Assembly (NCBI GenBank): GCA_947053925.1 | Contig: CAMRUG010000008.1 | Location: 1 to 63,350 of the forward strand | Reading direction: 5' to 3' | Origin: an uncultured Clostridia bacterium | GTDB lineage: Bacteria > Bacillota > Clostridia > Christensenellales > CAG-314 | Length of the DNA: 63,350 bases | Part shown: piece by piece, positions 34,699-43,171 of the stretch | How positions within the stretch are numbered: the first letter of the stretch is position 1 | Layout of the letters: the number at the start of each line of letters is the position of its first letter | Made by a program: the position numbers and the translations under genes | Notes under the pieces: generated by a model | What the model saw: the letters and a program-made list of their open reading frames with translations, nothing else | What the model was told of the DNA's origin: nothing | Databases searched by the model: none

Positions 34699-35649
34699 AT
34701 GGTAACTATAAAAGATGTTGCAAAGCGAGCGGACGTTTCTGTTGCTACCGTTTCACGCGTTATTCGCGGTATAGGATATATCAGCGAGGACGCCAAACGC
34801 AAAGTAACGGAAGCCAGCGAAGAATTGGGATATGTTGCTAACGTTTCTGCACAAAGATTAAAAAACAAAAATCTTGAAACGGTAGGATTTATTATTTCAG
34901 ATATAAACAATCCGTATTATTTCGGCATCGCCGCCGCATTGCAGCGTTTTTTAGGAGAAAAGGGCATCGAATTGATATTAGCATTCAGTTCGGAAAATCC
35001 CGTGGATGAAGACAGGAGTTTCCGTTATTTAATTTCCAGCCACGTTTCTGCCATATTGTTTACTCCTACCAATAAGGAAAACCAAAGCGTTATAAATATT
35101 GCCAAACAAAACGGCATTAAAGTTGTGCAAATGTTTCGCCAAATTTACAGTAATCTCGATACGATTATAAACGATGACGAAAACGGCTGTTACGAAGCAG
35201 GCAAATATCTTATCGGTAACGGTTACAAGCGTATATTGCTGTTAGACGTAGACTATCCTTATATCGGCTACGACAAGGTTGTTCCTTCGAGAGAAAGAGG
35301 GTTGCTTAGTATTGCGGATATACAAACGGTGCAAGTGCGCGTGGAACACTTAAATTTGTTGGGCGGTAATGCCGTTCAGATACAGAACACCGTCGAAACT
35401 TTTGCTCCCGACGCAATAATTACGGCGACGAGCAACTTCGGTGTAGAGGTTTTGGAATATTTAAAGGCTTCTAAAAAGAGTATTCGGCTTGTTACGTTTG
35501 ACGATAATAAGTGGTTTGAATTAAGCGGTATATCGGCAGTGCGCCAAAATGACGAAAATTTAGCGCAAACGGTTTTTGAAATGATAAATCTCGACAATGC
35601 CGAACCGCGAGTAAAAATACTTAAACAAACGTTGATTTGCCGGAATTAA
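34699..35649 (+). CDS. LacI-family transcriptional regulator
   Basis: 316 residues. N-terminal helix-turn-helix and hinge (TIKDVAKRADVSVATVSRVI, residues 3-22) are typical of the family. The periplasmic-binding-like core (VGFIISDINNPYYFGIAAAL ...) binds a sugar effector. The C-terminal dimer region is somewhat short (family 330-340). It probably binds the TGTAAACGTTTACA-type operators ahead of the GH32/Opp operon. It is followed 14 bases later by the FGGY kinase gene. No conventional Shine-Dalgarno sequence; see the leader hairpin. Confidence 0.9.
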   Translation: MVTIKDVAKRADVSVATVSRVIRGIGYISEDAKRKVTEASEELGYVANVSAQRLKNKNLETVGFIISDINNPYYFGIAAALQRFLGEKGIELILAFSSENPVDEDRSFRYLISSHVSAILFTPTNKENQSVINIAKQNGIKVVQMFRQIYSNLDTIINDDENGCYEAGKYLIGNGYKRILLLDVDYPYIGYDKVVPSRERGLLSIADIQTVQVRVEHLNLLGGNAVQIQNTVETFAPDAIITATSNFGVEVLEYLKASKKSIRLVTFDDNKWFELSGISAVRQNDENLAQTVFEMINLDNAEPRVKILKQTLICRN

Positions 35650-35663
35650 AAGGTAAATTATAA

Positions 35664-37121
35664 ATGAATTATTATATCGGTATAGATTTGGGAACGTCGT
35701 CGCTTAAGGGGATTTTATGCGACGTAAAAGGTAATATTATACGCCAAACTTCTGCCGACTACGAAGTGTATTATCCGCAAAACGGTTGGACGGAGCAAAA
35801 CCCGAACGACTGGTTAATTGCTTTGCGCAAAGTTATGAAATACCTTTCGCGCGACTGTTCGCATAGCGTAAAAGGCATTTCTTTCGGCGGACAAATGCAC
35901 GGACTTGTTGTGTTGGATAACAAAGACAACGTTATACGTCCCTGCATATTGTGGAATGACGGCAGAACGGAAAAACAAACGGAATATTTAAATAACGTAA
36001 TAGGCACGCAAACGTTATCCGAACTTACGGGTAACATAGCGTTTGCAGGTTTTACTGCGCCTAAACTGTTGTGGCTTTACGAAAACGAACGCGGCAATTT
36101 TGACAGAATTTCTAAAATAATGCTGCCCAAGGATTACCTTGCATATATGCTTTCGGGAGTGTTTGCAACCGATTATTCCGATGCAAGCGGTATGTTATTA
36201 TTGGATGTCAAAAATAAATGTTGGTCTCAAAAAATGTGCGAAATTTGCCGCATTAACCGAAACCAACTTCCGACTTTGTACGAAAGTTATCAAGTAATAG
36301 GCAGTTTAAAAAAACAATTTGCCGAAGAATTCGGACTTTCGGATAACGTTAAGATAATTATCGGCGCAGGCGACAATGCGGCGGCGGCGATAGGTACGGG
36401 TACGGTAAACAACGGCAGTTGCAATGTGTCGCTGGGTACAAGCGGAACGGTATTTATTGCGCAAGACGAGTTTAGCGTAGACAAAGCCAACGCGTTGCAC
36501 AGTTTTGCCCACGCTAACGGACGGTGGCATTTGATGGGGTGCATACTTTCTGCCGCGTCGGCGCGGAAGTGGTGGTTGGAAGATATTTTAGGTACGGACG
36601 ATTACCAAGCAGACGAGCAGGCTGTTGCAGAAGCGGATACGCAGGAAATTATCTTTTTGCCTTATCTTTCGGGCGAGCGCAGTCCTCATAACGATGTAAA
36701 TGCCAAGGGTGCGTTTGTGGGTTTGACCTCTACCGCAACAAAGGCGCAAATGGGCAGAGCCGTTATGGAGGGCGTAGCGTTTGCAATACGCGACTGTCTG
36801 GAAGTTGCTTTGTTAAACAGAGTAAAACCCGAGTGCACAAACTTGTGCGGCGGCGGAGCAAGAAGCGCGACGTGGCGGCAGATTTTTGCCGACGTACTCG
36901 ATTTGCCAGTCAATATTTTAACAACCGAACAGGGACCGAGTTTCGGCGCGGCAATGCTTGCAATGGTAGGTTGCTGCGAATATGACAATGTACAGTCGGC
37001 GGCGCAAGCGATAGTATCCGTAAAGCAAACGGTGTATCCCGAAAAGCAGAGAGTAAAACGCTACAATGAAAAATACGCAAAATTCAAACGGCTTTATCCG
37101 CTGCTAAAACAACTGTATTAA
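35664..37121 (+). CDS. xylB: FGGY-family carbohydrate kinase, xylulokinase type
   Basis: 485 residues. ATP-binding DLGTSSLKG at the N-terminus. The region ISFGGQMHGLVVLD, RPCILWNDGRTEKQ is the XylB signature (Gln/Met/His plus the catalytic-Asp segment). GAGDNAAAAIGTG, SLGTSGTVF and the late NLCGGGARSATWRQIFADVL complete the FGGY fold. Phosphorylates D-xylulose in characterised homologues. In a fructan locus the natural substrate may be another ketose, which cannot be told from motifs. Co-transcribed with the LacI regulator and closed by a terminator. Confidence 0.82.
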   Translation: MNYYIGIDLGTSSLKGILCDVKGNIIRQTSADYEVYYPQNGWTEQNPNDWLIALRKVMKYLSRDCSHSVKGISFGGQMHGLVVLDNKDNVIRPCILWNDGRTEKQTEYLNNVIGTQTLSELTGNIAFAGFTAPKLLWLYENERGNFDRISKIMLPKDYLAYMLSGVFATDYSDASGMLLLDVKNKCWSQKMCEICRINRNQLPTLYESYQVIGSLKKQFAEEFGLSDNVKIIIGAGDNAAAAIGTGTVNNGSCNVSLGTSGTVFIAQDEFSVDKANALHSFAHANGRWHLMGCILSAASARKWWLEDILGTDDYQADEQAVAEADTQEIIFLPYLSGERSPHNDVNAKGAFVGLTSTATKAQMGRAVMEGVAFAIRDCLEVALLNRVKPECTNLCGGGARSATWRQIFADVLDLPVNILTTEQGPSFGAAMLAMVGCCEYDNVQSAAQAIVSVKQTVYPEKQRVKRYNEKYAKFKRLYPLLKQLY

Positions 37122-37133
37122 ATTAAAAAAGCA

Positions 37134-37173
37134 AAAAGTATTACTGCTAAAAGCGCGCAGTAATGCTTTTTTA
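37134..37173 (+). terminator. Rho-independent terminator after the kinase gene
   Basis: AAAAGTATTACTGC pairs with GCGCAGTAATGCTTTT, with T residues after the stem. It closes the lacI-kinase transcript. Confidence 0.8.
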
Positions 37174-37272
37174 TTGTCGGTTCTTCAATAAGCATAGTCG
37201 AAGTGTTACTAGTTAATTTGTAAAACTAATTACAAATAGAATTTGGCAGAAAACAGTATCAAATGTTCAAAC

Positions 37273-37301
37273 TTGACAACGGTTATTAAGTGCTGTATTA
37301 T
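37273..37301 (+). promoter_or_regulatory. Promoter giving an apparently leaderless mRNA
   Basis: Perfect TTGACA, 17-base spacer, TATTAT, then six bases and the ATG of the next gene. The spacing from -10 to ATG is the same as for uvrC, and again no ribosome binding site exists. Confidence 0.65.
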
Positions 37302-37307
37302 TAAAAA

Positions 37308-38042
37308 ATGAAGAATAAAAAACCATACCGCAAAATAGCATCATTAGTTATCTGGTCGTCTATAAATATTTTGTTGGCAATGATTGTCGCATGGATACCA
37401 TTATTTCTTTGTCTTTTTTTGGGACAAAATATTGAATGGCTAGGCATTATATTATATTTTACGGTATGGATATTGTTGTGCATAATGAATTACTATTTGT
37501 TCAAAAAACTGATTTCGAATGAGAATAGTAAAAGACTCAAATACCTTATTCTTGAAACTAATATTGGCAGTATAGACGGCTTGCTATCTTTTGCCAAAGC
37601 GGAAAAAATTGACGATACTACCTATTTATATGTTTACAATGAAAGGATGTTTAATACTGTTACTGTTTTTATAATGTCCGATGAAACCGGAGCGGAAACC
37701 ATAAAATCCAAACGCAAAAAGGCTCAACAATATATAAGGAATCACTATGCGGTTGCAAGAGAAAAGAACGGCAAAAAACGCCATCACGAATTGAATGTTC
37801 AGTTGTACGCATATGTTAACGAACAGTTCAGTGATTTTAATTTCAATGAAAACGCGGAGCAACTGTTGACTATAGGCTTTGTCGAATGTTTGTGGATTGT
37901 TAACGATAGGAAAGTCATTGTACCACAGTATACTGGTAAAGAAATGGAAATTTCCGCATTAGTAAATTATGATAAAACGATTAACAAATTAATTAAATTG
38001 TTTAATGTAGAAAAAATCGTTGAAAAAAGTACTATTGAATAA
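37308..38042 (+). CDS. Hypothetical membrane protein (244 aa)
   Basis: Two membrane segments (LVIWSSINILLAMIVAWIPL and LGIILYFTVWILLCIMNYYL) separated by a tight turn at residues 20-65. A soluble domain of about 175 residues, rich in Lys and Tyr, follows. The layout resembles the 18665 gene (membrane hairpin plus beta domain), but I see no convincing sequence identity. No family recognised. It lies alone between two terminator-bounded regions. Confidence 0.55.
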   Translation: MKNKKPYRKIASLVIWSSINILLAMIVAWIPLFLCLFLGQNIEWLGIILYFTVWILLCIMNYYLFKKLISNENSKRLKYLILETNIGSIDGLLSFAKAEKIDDTTYLYVYNERMFNTVTVFIMSDETGAETIKSKRKKAQQYIRNHYAVAREKNGKKRHHELNVQLYAYVNEQFSDFNFNENAEQLLTIGFVECLWIVNDRKVIVPQYTGKEMEISALVNYDKTINKLIKLFNVEKIVEKSTIE

Positions 38043-38492
38043 TATTCATTTCAATTGGTCTTTGATTTGTTTCGGTGCCTGATTTTCAATTAAACAGGCG
38101 ATATATGAAGTATTTTGCCGAGAGCAATATGGTAATATTAAATCTATTTTGCTTATGCGATTGAAGCAATGCGTTTTGATTCCCGTTTTTGTACTGAATG
38201 ATTTGTGTGTGGGCTGATTTTTACTATAGTAAATAATAGTATTGCACCAGTTTTTTTCTTACTGTTTTTTTTGACTTAGTCATAGGCATTTTGATTGTTG
38301 TTTTTTTTAACTAAAAGAGTGTCTCAAGAATTATGGAATGACACATTTGGTAAACAAATAAATTTTCATCACAAACAGAAATAATTGCGGTAAAGAAACA
38401 CTCTTTATATGCTGAAAAGGATAAAAACACGACGGAGAAGTTTGACACTTATTTTGACACTCGCGACGACTAAATTTTTATTTTGACAAAGC

Positions 38493-38519
38493 AAAAAGCC
38501 GTCCGAAATGGACGGCTTT
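38493..38519 (-). terminator. Terminator of tRNA-Pro
   Basis: On the minus strand AAAGCCGTCC pairs with GGACGGCTTT and runs into TTTTTGC, about 50 bases beyond the CCA end of the tRNA. Confidence 0.8.
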
Positions 38520-38569
38520 CCCTAAAATTGTGCCAAATATGCGTTTAAACAGGCTCATTTTGGCTATGC

Positions 38570-38646
38570 TGGTCTGAGTGACTGGACTTGAACCAGCGAC
38601 CCCAAGACCCCCAGTCTTGTGCGCTACCAAACTGCGCTACACCCAG
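38570..38646 (-). tRNA. tRNA-Pro(GGG)
   Basis: 77-base cloverleaf read on the minus strand. Acceptor stem CTGGGTG pairs with CACTCAG (one G-U), with discriminator A and genomically encoded CCA. D-arm AGCGCAGTTTGGTAGCGC. Anticodon stem CAAGA/TCTTG around loop CTGGGGG gives anticodon GGG. T-arm GCTGGTTCAAGTCCAGT. All stems pair. Confidence 0.95.
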
Positions 38647-38656
38647 ATGCTTGTAT

Positions 38657-38685
38657 ATAATACTACATTTTTAAAAAAAATGCAA
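38657..38685 (-). promoter_or_regulatory. Promoter of tRNA-Pro
   Basis: On the minus strand TTGCAT and TATTAT are separated by 17 bases, placing the start a few bases before the mature 5' end. Confidence 0.6.
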
Positions 38686-38844
38686 CAGCTTATAATAAAG
38701 TTATGCAAAATTCTATTTTTATTGTTTTGCATTTTTTCTAATTTAACTGAATGCTCAATAAATTTAATTGTTTTTATAATGTAATAATTTTTTTAGTAGA
38801 ATTTGAATATAAAGTTAAAAGCAATAACGGATTTTATATAATAA

Positions 38845-38956
38845 TTGGTAAGATACATAACATACTGCAACATTAAAAGAATCTCACTCAAACTAAAGGG
38901 ATTGAGTCCGGTACTGTATCGGATTGTTTAATTTTCGTCCAACTTTTGAGGTACAA
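38845..38956 (+). mobile_element. IS3-family (IS150-like) insertion-sequence remnant
   Basis: The frame ending at TAA 38929-38931 reads YITYCNIKRISLKLKGLSPV then LYRIV, the exact style of the C-terminus of IS3-family OrfB transposases ('YIxYYNxxRIxxKLKGLSPVxYR'). Two bases later comes CGTCCAACTTTTGAGGTACA, which resembles the terminal inverted repeat of that group. Upstream the frame is lost at a stop (38842) and no integrase core remains, so only the right end survives. Confidence 0.75.
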
Positions 38957-39164
38957 CCCTGACTTAAGTGCGAGTTTTTAAAATCATTAAATTTGTAAGA
39001 CCTTTCAGTTGTTTCCGAATTTTGTCGTTTCTTGTTGCCAATAGTAATTGTATTGCAATAATGAATATCCTGTATCGTTTAATTGCGCTTGAAAATTTTT
39101 TAAAAATATAGTATAATAGCAAACACAGCAATCGTTCGGCTTATTTAACTGTCGAAAATCTTTT

Positions 39165-39249
39165 GTTATTACATAGCGTAAATTTTACTATTGTAAATGC
39201 ACAAAGGCATTGAAAGTAGTTACTCGGCAATATGATACTATGTAATAAC
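39165..39249. repeat. Inverted repeat with 12-base arms
   Basis: GTTATTACATAG (39165-39176) and CTATGTAATAAC (39238-39249) are exact reverse complements 61 bases apart. They could be the ends of a tiny non-autonomous element or fold as a structured RNA; nothing else supports either. Confidence 0.35.
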
Positions 39250-39507
39250 GGCAGATAAAAGCAAGTAGTTTAACCGAGCATTGTTAAAAAAATATTAAGC
39301 GTATAAATTAAAGACAAACAAAAATTTAAAAGACTCTTTAAATGTGAGTTGTAAAATATAAGTAAATAAGCGTGCTTTTAATCATTTAACAAAGGTTATA
39401 GTACAATTATCATTTGACTGCACAATTCGCATTTAAGTCCGGGTTTATCTCTTATATATGTGATAAACACAGCATAACTTTAAAAATCCTTGTTTCACGG
39501 AGAGAAT

Positions 39508-42120
39508 ATGTTTACTAAAAAGCGCAATTTGCTAATACTTTTACTTATTGTAATTTTGGCCTCAAGCGTTGTGTTTGCAGGTTGTTTCCACGAACATTCC
39601 TACACGGGCGCTTGGAAGGTCAATGAAACGCAGCATTGGAAAGAGTGTAAATGCGGACGTCGTAATTATGTGCACGACCATACGATAGATAACTTTGTAA
39701 CAGACAAAGAAGCCACCGAAACGGAGACGGGCTCGAAACACGGCTATTGCAGCGGTTGCGAACAGGATATAACCGTTACTATTCCCGTTTTAACACACAA
39801 GCACGATTTTAGCGGTTCTTACAGTTTTGACAACGACAATCACTGGAAAGAATGTTCTTGCGGCGAAAAGCGCGATACTAATTCGCATACTGTGAACGAC
39901 TGGGTTATACAAACCGAACCGACTGAAACCGACAAGGGTTTAAAAAGCGGCGTTTGCGAGATTTGCAAAAATACCGTTACGAAAGAAATTCCTGCTACCG
40001 GTCAACAACATACACACACTTACGGTAGTTGGTCTAGCGATGCTTCGGAGCATTGGAAGGAATGTGCTTGCGGATACGAAGATCCGTCTTCGCGCGCAAC
40101 GCATACAAAACAATGGATTGTGGATACTCCTGCCACAACCACGTCTACAGGTTTAAAACACGAAGAATGTGTAGTTTGCCACAAACAGTTCGGCAGTGAA
40201 GTAATCGATAAATTAACAACAACCACCCGTACCGTAGACTTTTACGCAATTAACGATTTTCACGGCGCGGTAGATAACATTCCGTCTGTCGGCGGATATC
40301 TAAAAGAGCGTAAAAACACAAATCCAAATACTATCCTCATAAATTCGGGAGATATGTTCCAAGGTTCGATTGAGTCGAATTCTAACCGCGGAAAACTGTT
40401 GACCGATTGTATGAGCGTTATCGGCTTCGATTCGTTTACATACGGTAATCACGAGTTTGACTGGGGACTCGACAATTTGGAACAACTTGCTGCAAATGCC
40501 GGTACCACAAAGTTTTTGGGTGCTAATATTTACCACTGGAATTCGCAAACAGGCTGGGGTTCTTTTGCGAACGAGCTTGCAGAGAAGTATGTTGTCAAAA
40601 CGTTAGAAAACGGCTTAAAGGTTGGCATAATCGGCGTAATAGGGCGTTCTCAGATAACGTCCATTTCGTCAAATTTAGTTCAGACCATCGGCTTTAAAGA
40701 CCCGTTGCCTATAATAAAAGAGTTATCTGCAACATTACGTCAAACGGAAGGTTGCGACGTGGTAGTAGTAAGCGCACACGTTGGTCCGCAAGGGCTTGTA
40801 GGCGAAAAGGACGACAACGGCGCACCGACTACGGCGGCAGGTCTGGAAAATTACGTCGATGCTGTTTTCTGCGCGCATTCTCATCAGGTTCAAAACTATG
40901 TTGTTGACGGTTTGCCATTTATTCAGGGAGGATCGAAAGGCAGTCATGTTTCGTATATTCAGCTTGAGGTAGATTCGGAAGGTAACGTTACTTGCAAGAT
41001 TCATGACAATATTCAACGCAGTTCTTCGTGGGCAAATTTAGTTATCCCCGATATAACCGATTTGATTGATAACTCCAACGAACAAATCAAAGATGAAAGA
41101 AATCAGTATTTGACATACTTAGATGCCAATCTGAACAGTTCAAATGAAGTTCCCCGTTTGGCGTGCCGTGCAATTGCGGAATTCGCAACGTCTCAAGGTT
41201 ATGATATTTCGCTGGCATTAGTGAATAACGCAAGAAAGAACATATATAAGGGAGACTTATATTATCCGGCTTTGTACGAAGCGTTGCCGTTTGATAACGT
41301 AATTTATATAGCCAAAGTTTTGGGTAGCGATTTGCTCAAAGAAGTAGAATATATGTCTTACGGCAGTTACGGTAATTCGATTTGGAGAGTTAACGGAGAG
41401 GCAATAGAATCTAATAAATATTACTACATTGCCGTCATCGACTATTTGCTGTATCATCAAAATACGGATAGGGTGTACAATTATTTCCCGTCTGCATTTA
41501 CAAGCGGGTTTGAACCGATTGCGCTTACCAACAACGGAAACGACTATAATTACCGCGAAATCACACGCGATTACCTGTTAAATAACAAAATTAATACCAG
41601 CGATTATAAAGAAAATAACACTAATATCGATAACAGCCAAATTCGTCAAACCGTTTCGCTTGATATAACCGGCAGCGGTAGCGGAGGTTCGGGTTCCGGC
41701 GGAGATGAGCCGTCTACCGTTATCCATACAGGCACTTTGGCAGATCCTTACTCTGTTTCGGACGCTATTATCTTGGCGGGCACGGCAACTTCCAGCGCGG
41801 ATTGTCCTAAGGGATATGTTAAAGGTATTGTATCGGATATAACAAGCATTGTTCGCGGTTCGGCATCTGATGATATAGGAAAGATTTATATCAGAGACGA
41901 GAGTACGGGCGACAGTATTTACATTTACTATATAACTAAGTTCGAAGGTGCAACAAAAGGAAACAACTGGGCGTGGAACGAAAACGGCAAATTGGTCGAA
42001 GGCGAACTGCAAGTCGGCGATGAAATAGTGCTGTATGCAAAAAGTCTGTATTCGTATAACGGAAATCCGCAAATAGGCAGCGGATATTGCATAACCATCA
42101 ACGGAATATCGACAAACTAA
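39508..42120 (+). CDS. Surface lipoprotein 5'-nucleotidase (UshA/YhcR-like) with three Cys/His-rich repeats
   Basis: 870 residues from the ATG preceded by CGGAGAG; an ATG 18 bases upstream lacks one. Lipobox VVFAGC (Cys26). Three repeats of about 68 residues (29-97, 98-165, 168-236) each carry a His-rich start, HWKECxCG and a later CxxC, suggesting metal binding. A metallophosphoesterase follows: FYAINDFHGA (Asp250, His252), INSGDMFQG, TYGNHEFDWG, SAHVGPQG and AHSHQ (usually GHSH). The 5'-nucleotidase C-terminal domain spans about 560-710 (YEALPFDNVIYIAKVLGSDL). A Gly/Ser linker leads to a C-terminal OB-like domain (GYVKGIVSDI, GKIYIRDEST). Predicted to dephosphorylate extracellular nucleotides. 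It precedes a nuclease-plus-importer operon. Confidence 0.87.
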   Translation: MFTKKRNLLILLLIVILASSVVFAGCFHEHSYTGAWKVNETQHWKECKCGRRNYVHDHTIDNFVTDKEATETETGSKHGYCSGCEQDITVTIPVLTHKHDFSGSYSFDNDNHWKECSCGEKRDTNSHTVNDWVIQTEPTETDKGLKSGVCEICKNTVTKEIPATGQQHTHTYGSWSSDASEHWKECACGYEDPSSRATHTKQWIVDTPATTTSTGLKHEECVVCHKQFGSEVIDKLTTTTRTVDFYAINDFHGAVDNIPSVGGYLKERKNTNPNTILINSGDMFQGSIESNSNRGKLLTDCMSVIGFDSFTYGNHEFDWGLDNLEQLAANAGTTKFLGANIYHWNSQTGWGSFANELAEKYVVKTLENGLKVGIIGVIGRSQITSISSNLVQTIGFKDPLPIIKELSATLRQTEGCDVVVVSAHVGPQGLVGEKDDNGAPTTAAGLENYVDAVFCAHSHQVQNYVVDGLPFIQGGSKGSHVSYIQLEVDSEGNVTCKIHDNIQRSSSWANLVIPDITDLIDNSNEQIKDERNQYLTYLDANLNSSNEVPRLACRAIAEFATSQGYDISLALVNNARKNIYKGDLYYPALYEALPFDNVIYIAKVLGSDLLKEVEYMSYGSYGNSIWRVNGEAIESNKYYYIAVIDYLLYHQNTDRVYNYFPSAFTSGFEPIALTNNGNDYNYREITRDYLLNNKINTSDYKENNTNIDNSQIRQTVSLDITGSGSGGSGSGGDEPSTVIHTGTLADPYSVSDAIILAGTATSSADCPKGYVKGIVSDITSIVRGSASDDIGKIYIRDESTGDSIYIYYITKFEGATKGNNWAWNENGKLVEGELQVGDEIVLYAKSLYSYNGNPQIGSGYCITINGISTN

Positions 42121-42122
42121 AA

Positions 42123-42164
42123 GAAAAATTGTCTTCGCTTTACAGGAGCTCGACAATTTTTGTT
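42123..42164 (+). terminator. Weak hairpin behind the 5'-nucleotidase gene
   Basis: AAAAATTGTC pairs with GACAATTTTT around a 20-base loop; the right arm itself supplies the T run. Confidence 0.45.
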
Positions 42165-42180
42165 GCGAAAGTCGACAATA

Positions 42181-42219
42181 AAAGTTCGGTTTGAAATTTA
42201 TCAAACCGAACTTTTTGTA
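42181..42219 (+). terminator. Strong rho-independent terminator
   Basis: AAAGTTCGGTTTGA pairs perfectly with TCAAACCGAACTTT around a six-base loop, followed by TTTG. It closes the 5'-nucleotidase transcript. Confidence 0.85.
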
Positions 42220-42735
42220 CTTTTTACAAGTTTGTTGTTTAGTCATACTAAAACATATAATACCGTAGAAGCATTGATTAAATAATGGCGAATTTAAAAA
42301 CATATTTAATTAAATTGTAAAATATACCGTTGCTGTAAATATGTAAATCAGATTGCGTTCGGATAGTATAATGAAAAATTAAACATTTAAAATCCGTTGC
42401 CAAAATTAAAACAACGAGTACCGTATGCTTAGACGAAATCGAAGTTTATAATCTCAAGTTTAATGTTACATACAACTAAATCCATAGGCAGTTTTGTAAA
42501 TTTAAGTACTTGCAAAAATTGTTTTGCTGCATACACTAAATAAATATTTGCACAGCTGTCCGTGAGTGTTGAATACGGTTTAAACTAATTTTGCATACGG
42601 TATTGGTCGTTTGATAAAGTACTGTTAAATATAAAGTAATATATCAAATAAGTAACATAGCAAAAAATGTCTGTTTGACCAAAACAAAATAAAGCAAATA
42701 GTTTTTCAGTTTTGCTTTTTTAATTGAAAAAGATA

Positions 42736-42764
42736 TTGTCAAACAAATTATTATTTGATATAAT
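42736..42764 (+). promoter_or_regulatory. Strong sigma-A promoter of the nuclease/importer operon
   Basis: TTGTCA, 17-base spacer, perfect TATAAT. The transcript runs through eight tightly spaced genes to 53136. Confidence 0.75.
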
Positions 42765-42910
42765 AAGTTTACTGGCAGTTTATATACAGTTGACTTGAGC
42801 ATCTTTATTTAACGGTCGGATGTGTATTTTTATATCTCAGCGATATTCGCTTATAATATTTATTTTTAAAATTTTAGTCAACCAAATTGAGAATTTAGGG
42901 GGCAAGCGTT

Positions 42911-43168
42911 ATGATTAACCTGTTAATGTTAAACACTTTAAATCCTATCGATATCGTATTCTTTATTGTTTGTGCCGTAATTATTGCCGCCGTAGTAGGC
43001 GTATATTTTTTAATTCCGGTTATCAACAAAAAACAATATCAAGAACAACGTGAAAATCTTAAAAAGCGCGAAGAAGCGTTTAAATCTAATCTTACGGTTG
43101 ACCCCACTGCAAATAACGAACCTGTACAAACATCACCAATAGAAGACGAAAACAAAGAAAGTAAATAA
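42911..43168 (+). CDS. Small single-pass membrane protein (85 aa)
   Basis: One membrane helix (IVFFIVCAVIIAAVVGVYFL), then a charged helical segment (QYQEQRENLKKREEAFK) and an acidic tail. AGGGGGC precedes the ATG. First gene of the operon; its stop is three bases before the next start. No family recognised; the layout (membrane anchor plus coiled coil) resembles small scaffold proteins. Confidence 0.65.
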   Translation: MINLLMLNTLNPIDIVFFIVCAVIIAAVVGVYFLIPVINKKQYQEQRENLKKREEAFKSNLTVDPTANNEPVQTSPIEDENKESK

Positions 43169-43171
43169 TTT

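Larger units (their letters stand above)
38043..39507. other. Long non-coding stretch with tRNA-Pro, IS3 remnant and inverted repeats
   Basis: About 1.45 kb without an intact protein gene. It contains tRNA-Pro with its own promoter and terminator (minus strand), the decayed 3' end of an IS3-family transposase and a 12-base inverted repeat. The rest is AT-rich with scattered stops. The direct repeat TTTGACACTTATTTTGACACT near 38440 has no assigned role. This looks like an old insertion site beside a tRNA gene. Confidence 0.6.
42121..42910. other. Intergenic region with terminators and promoter of the nuclease/importer operon
   Basis: 790 AT-rich bases. They hold two hairpins close behind the 5'-nucleotidase gene and a near-consensus promoter at 42736-42764 with a leader of about 140 bases. 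I found no riboswitch-like conserved core in that leader and no coding frame worth listing. Confidence 0.6.

Noticed and set aside
38361..38472. Frame ending in YAEKDKNTTEKFDTYFDTRDD, which looks at first like the end of a tyrosine recombinase next to a tRNA
   Set aside because: Only the last few residues resemble such an end; none of the upstream catalytic motifs (HxLRH, GH, Tyr) is present in frame.
38578..38784. 68-codon plus-strand frame beginning MTGLEPATPRPP
   Set aside because: It is the antisense of tRNA-Pro(GGG); this peptide is a known kind of false gene call arising from tRNA genes.
41578..42303. 241-codon minus-strand frame over the end of the 5'-nucleotidase gene
   Set aside because: Overlaps a well-supported coding region and its terminators; no start signal and Cys/Arg-rich shadow composition.
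42771..42910. 140-base leader as a possible riboswitch
   Set aside because: No conserved core or terminator/antiterminator pair recognisable by eye; left unassigned.
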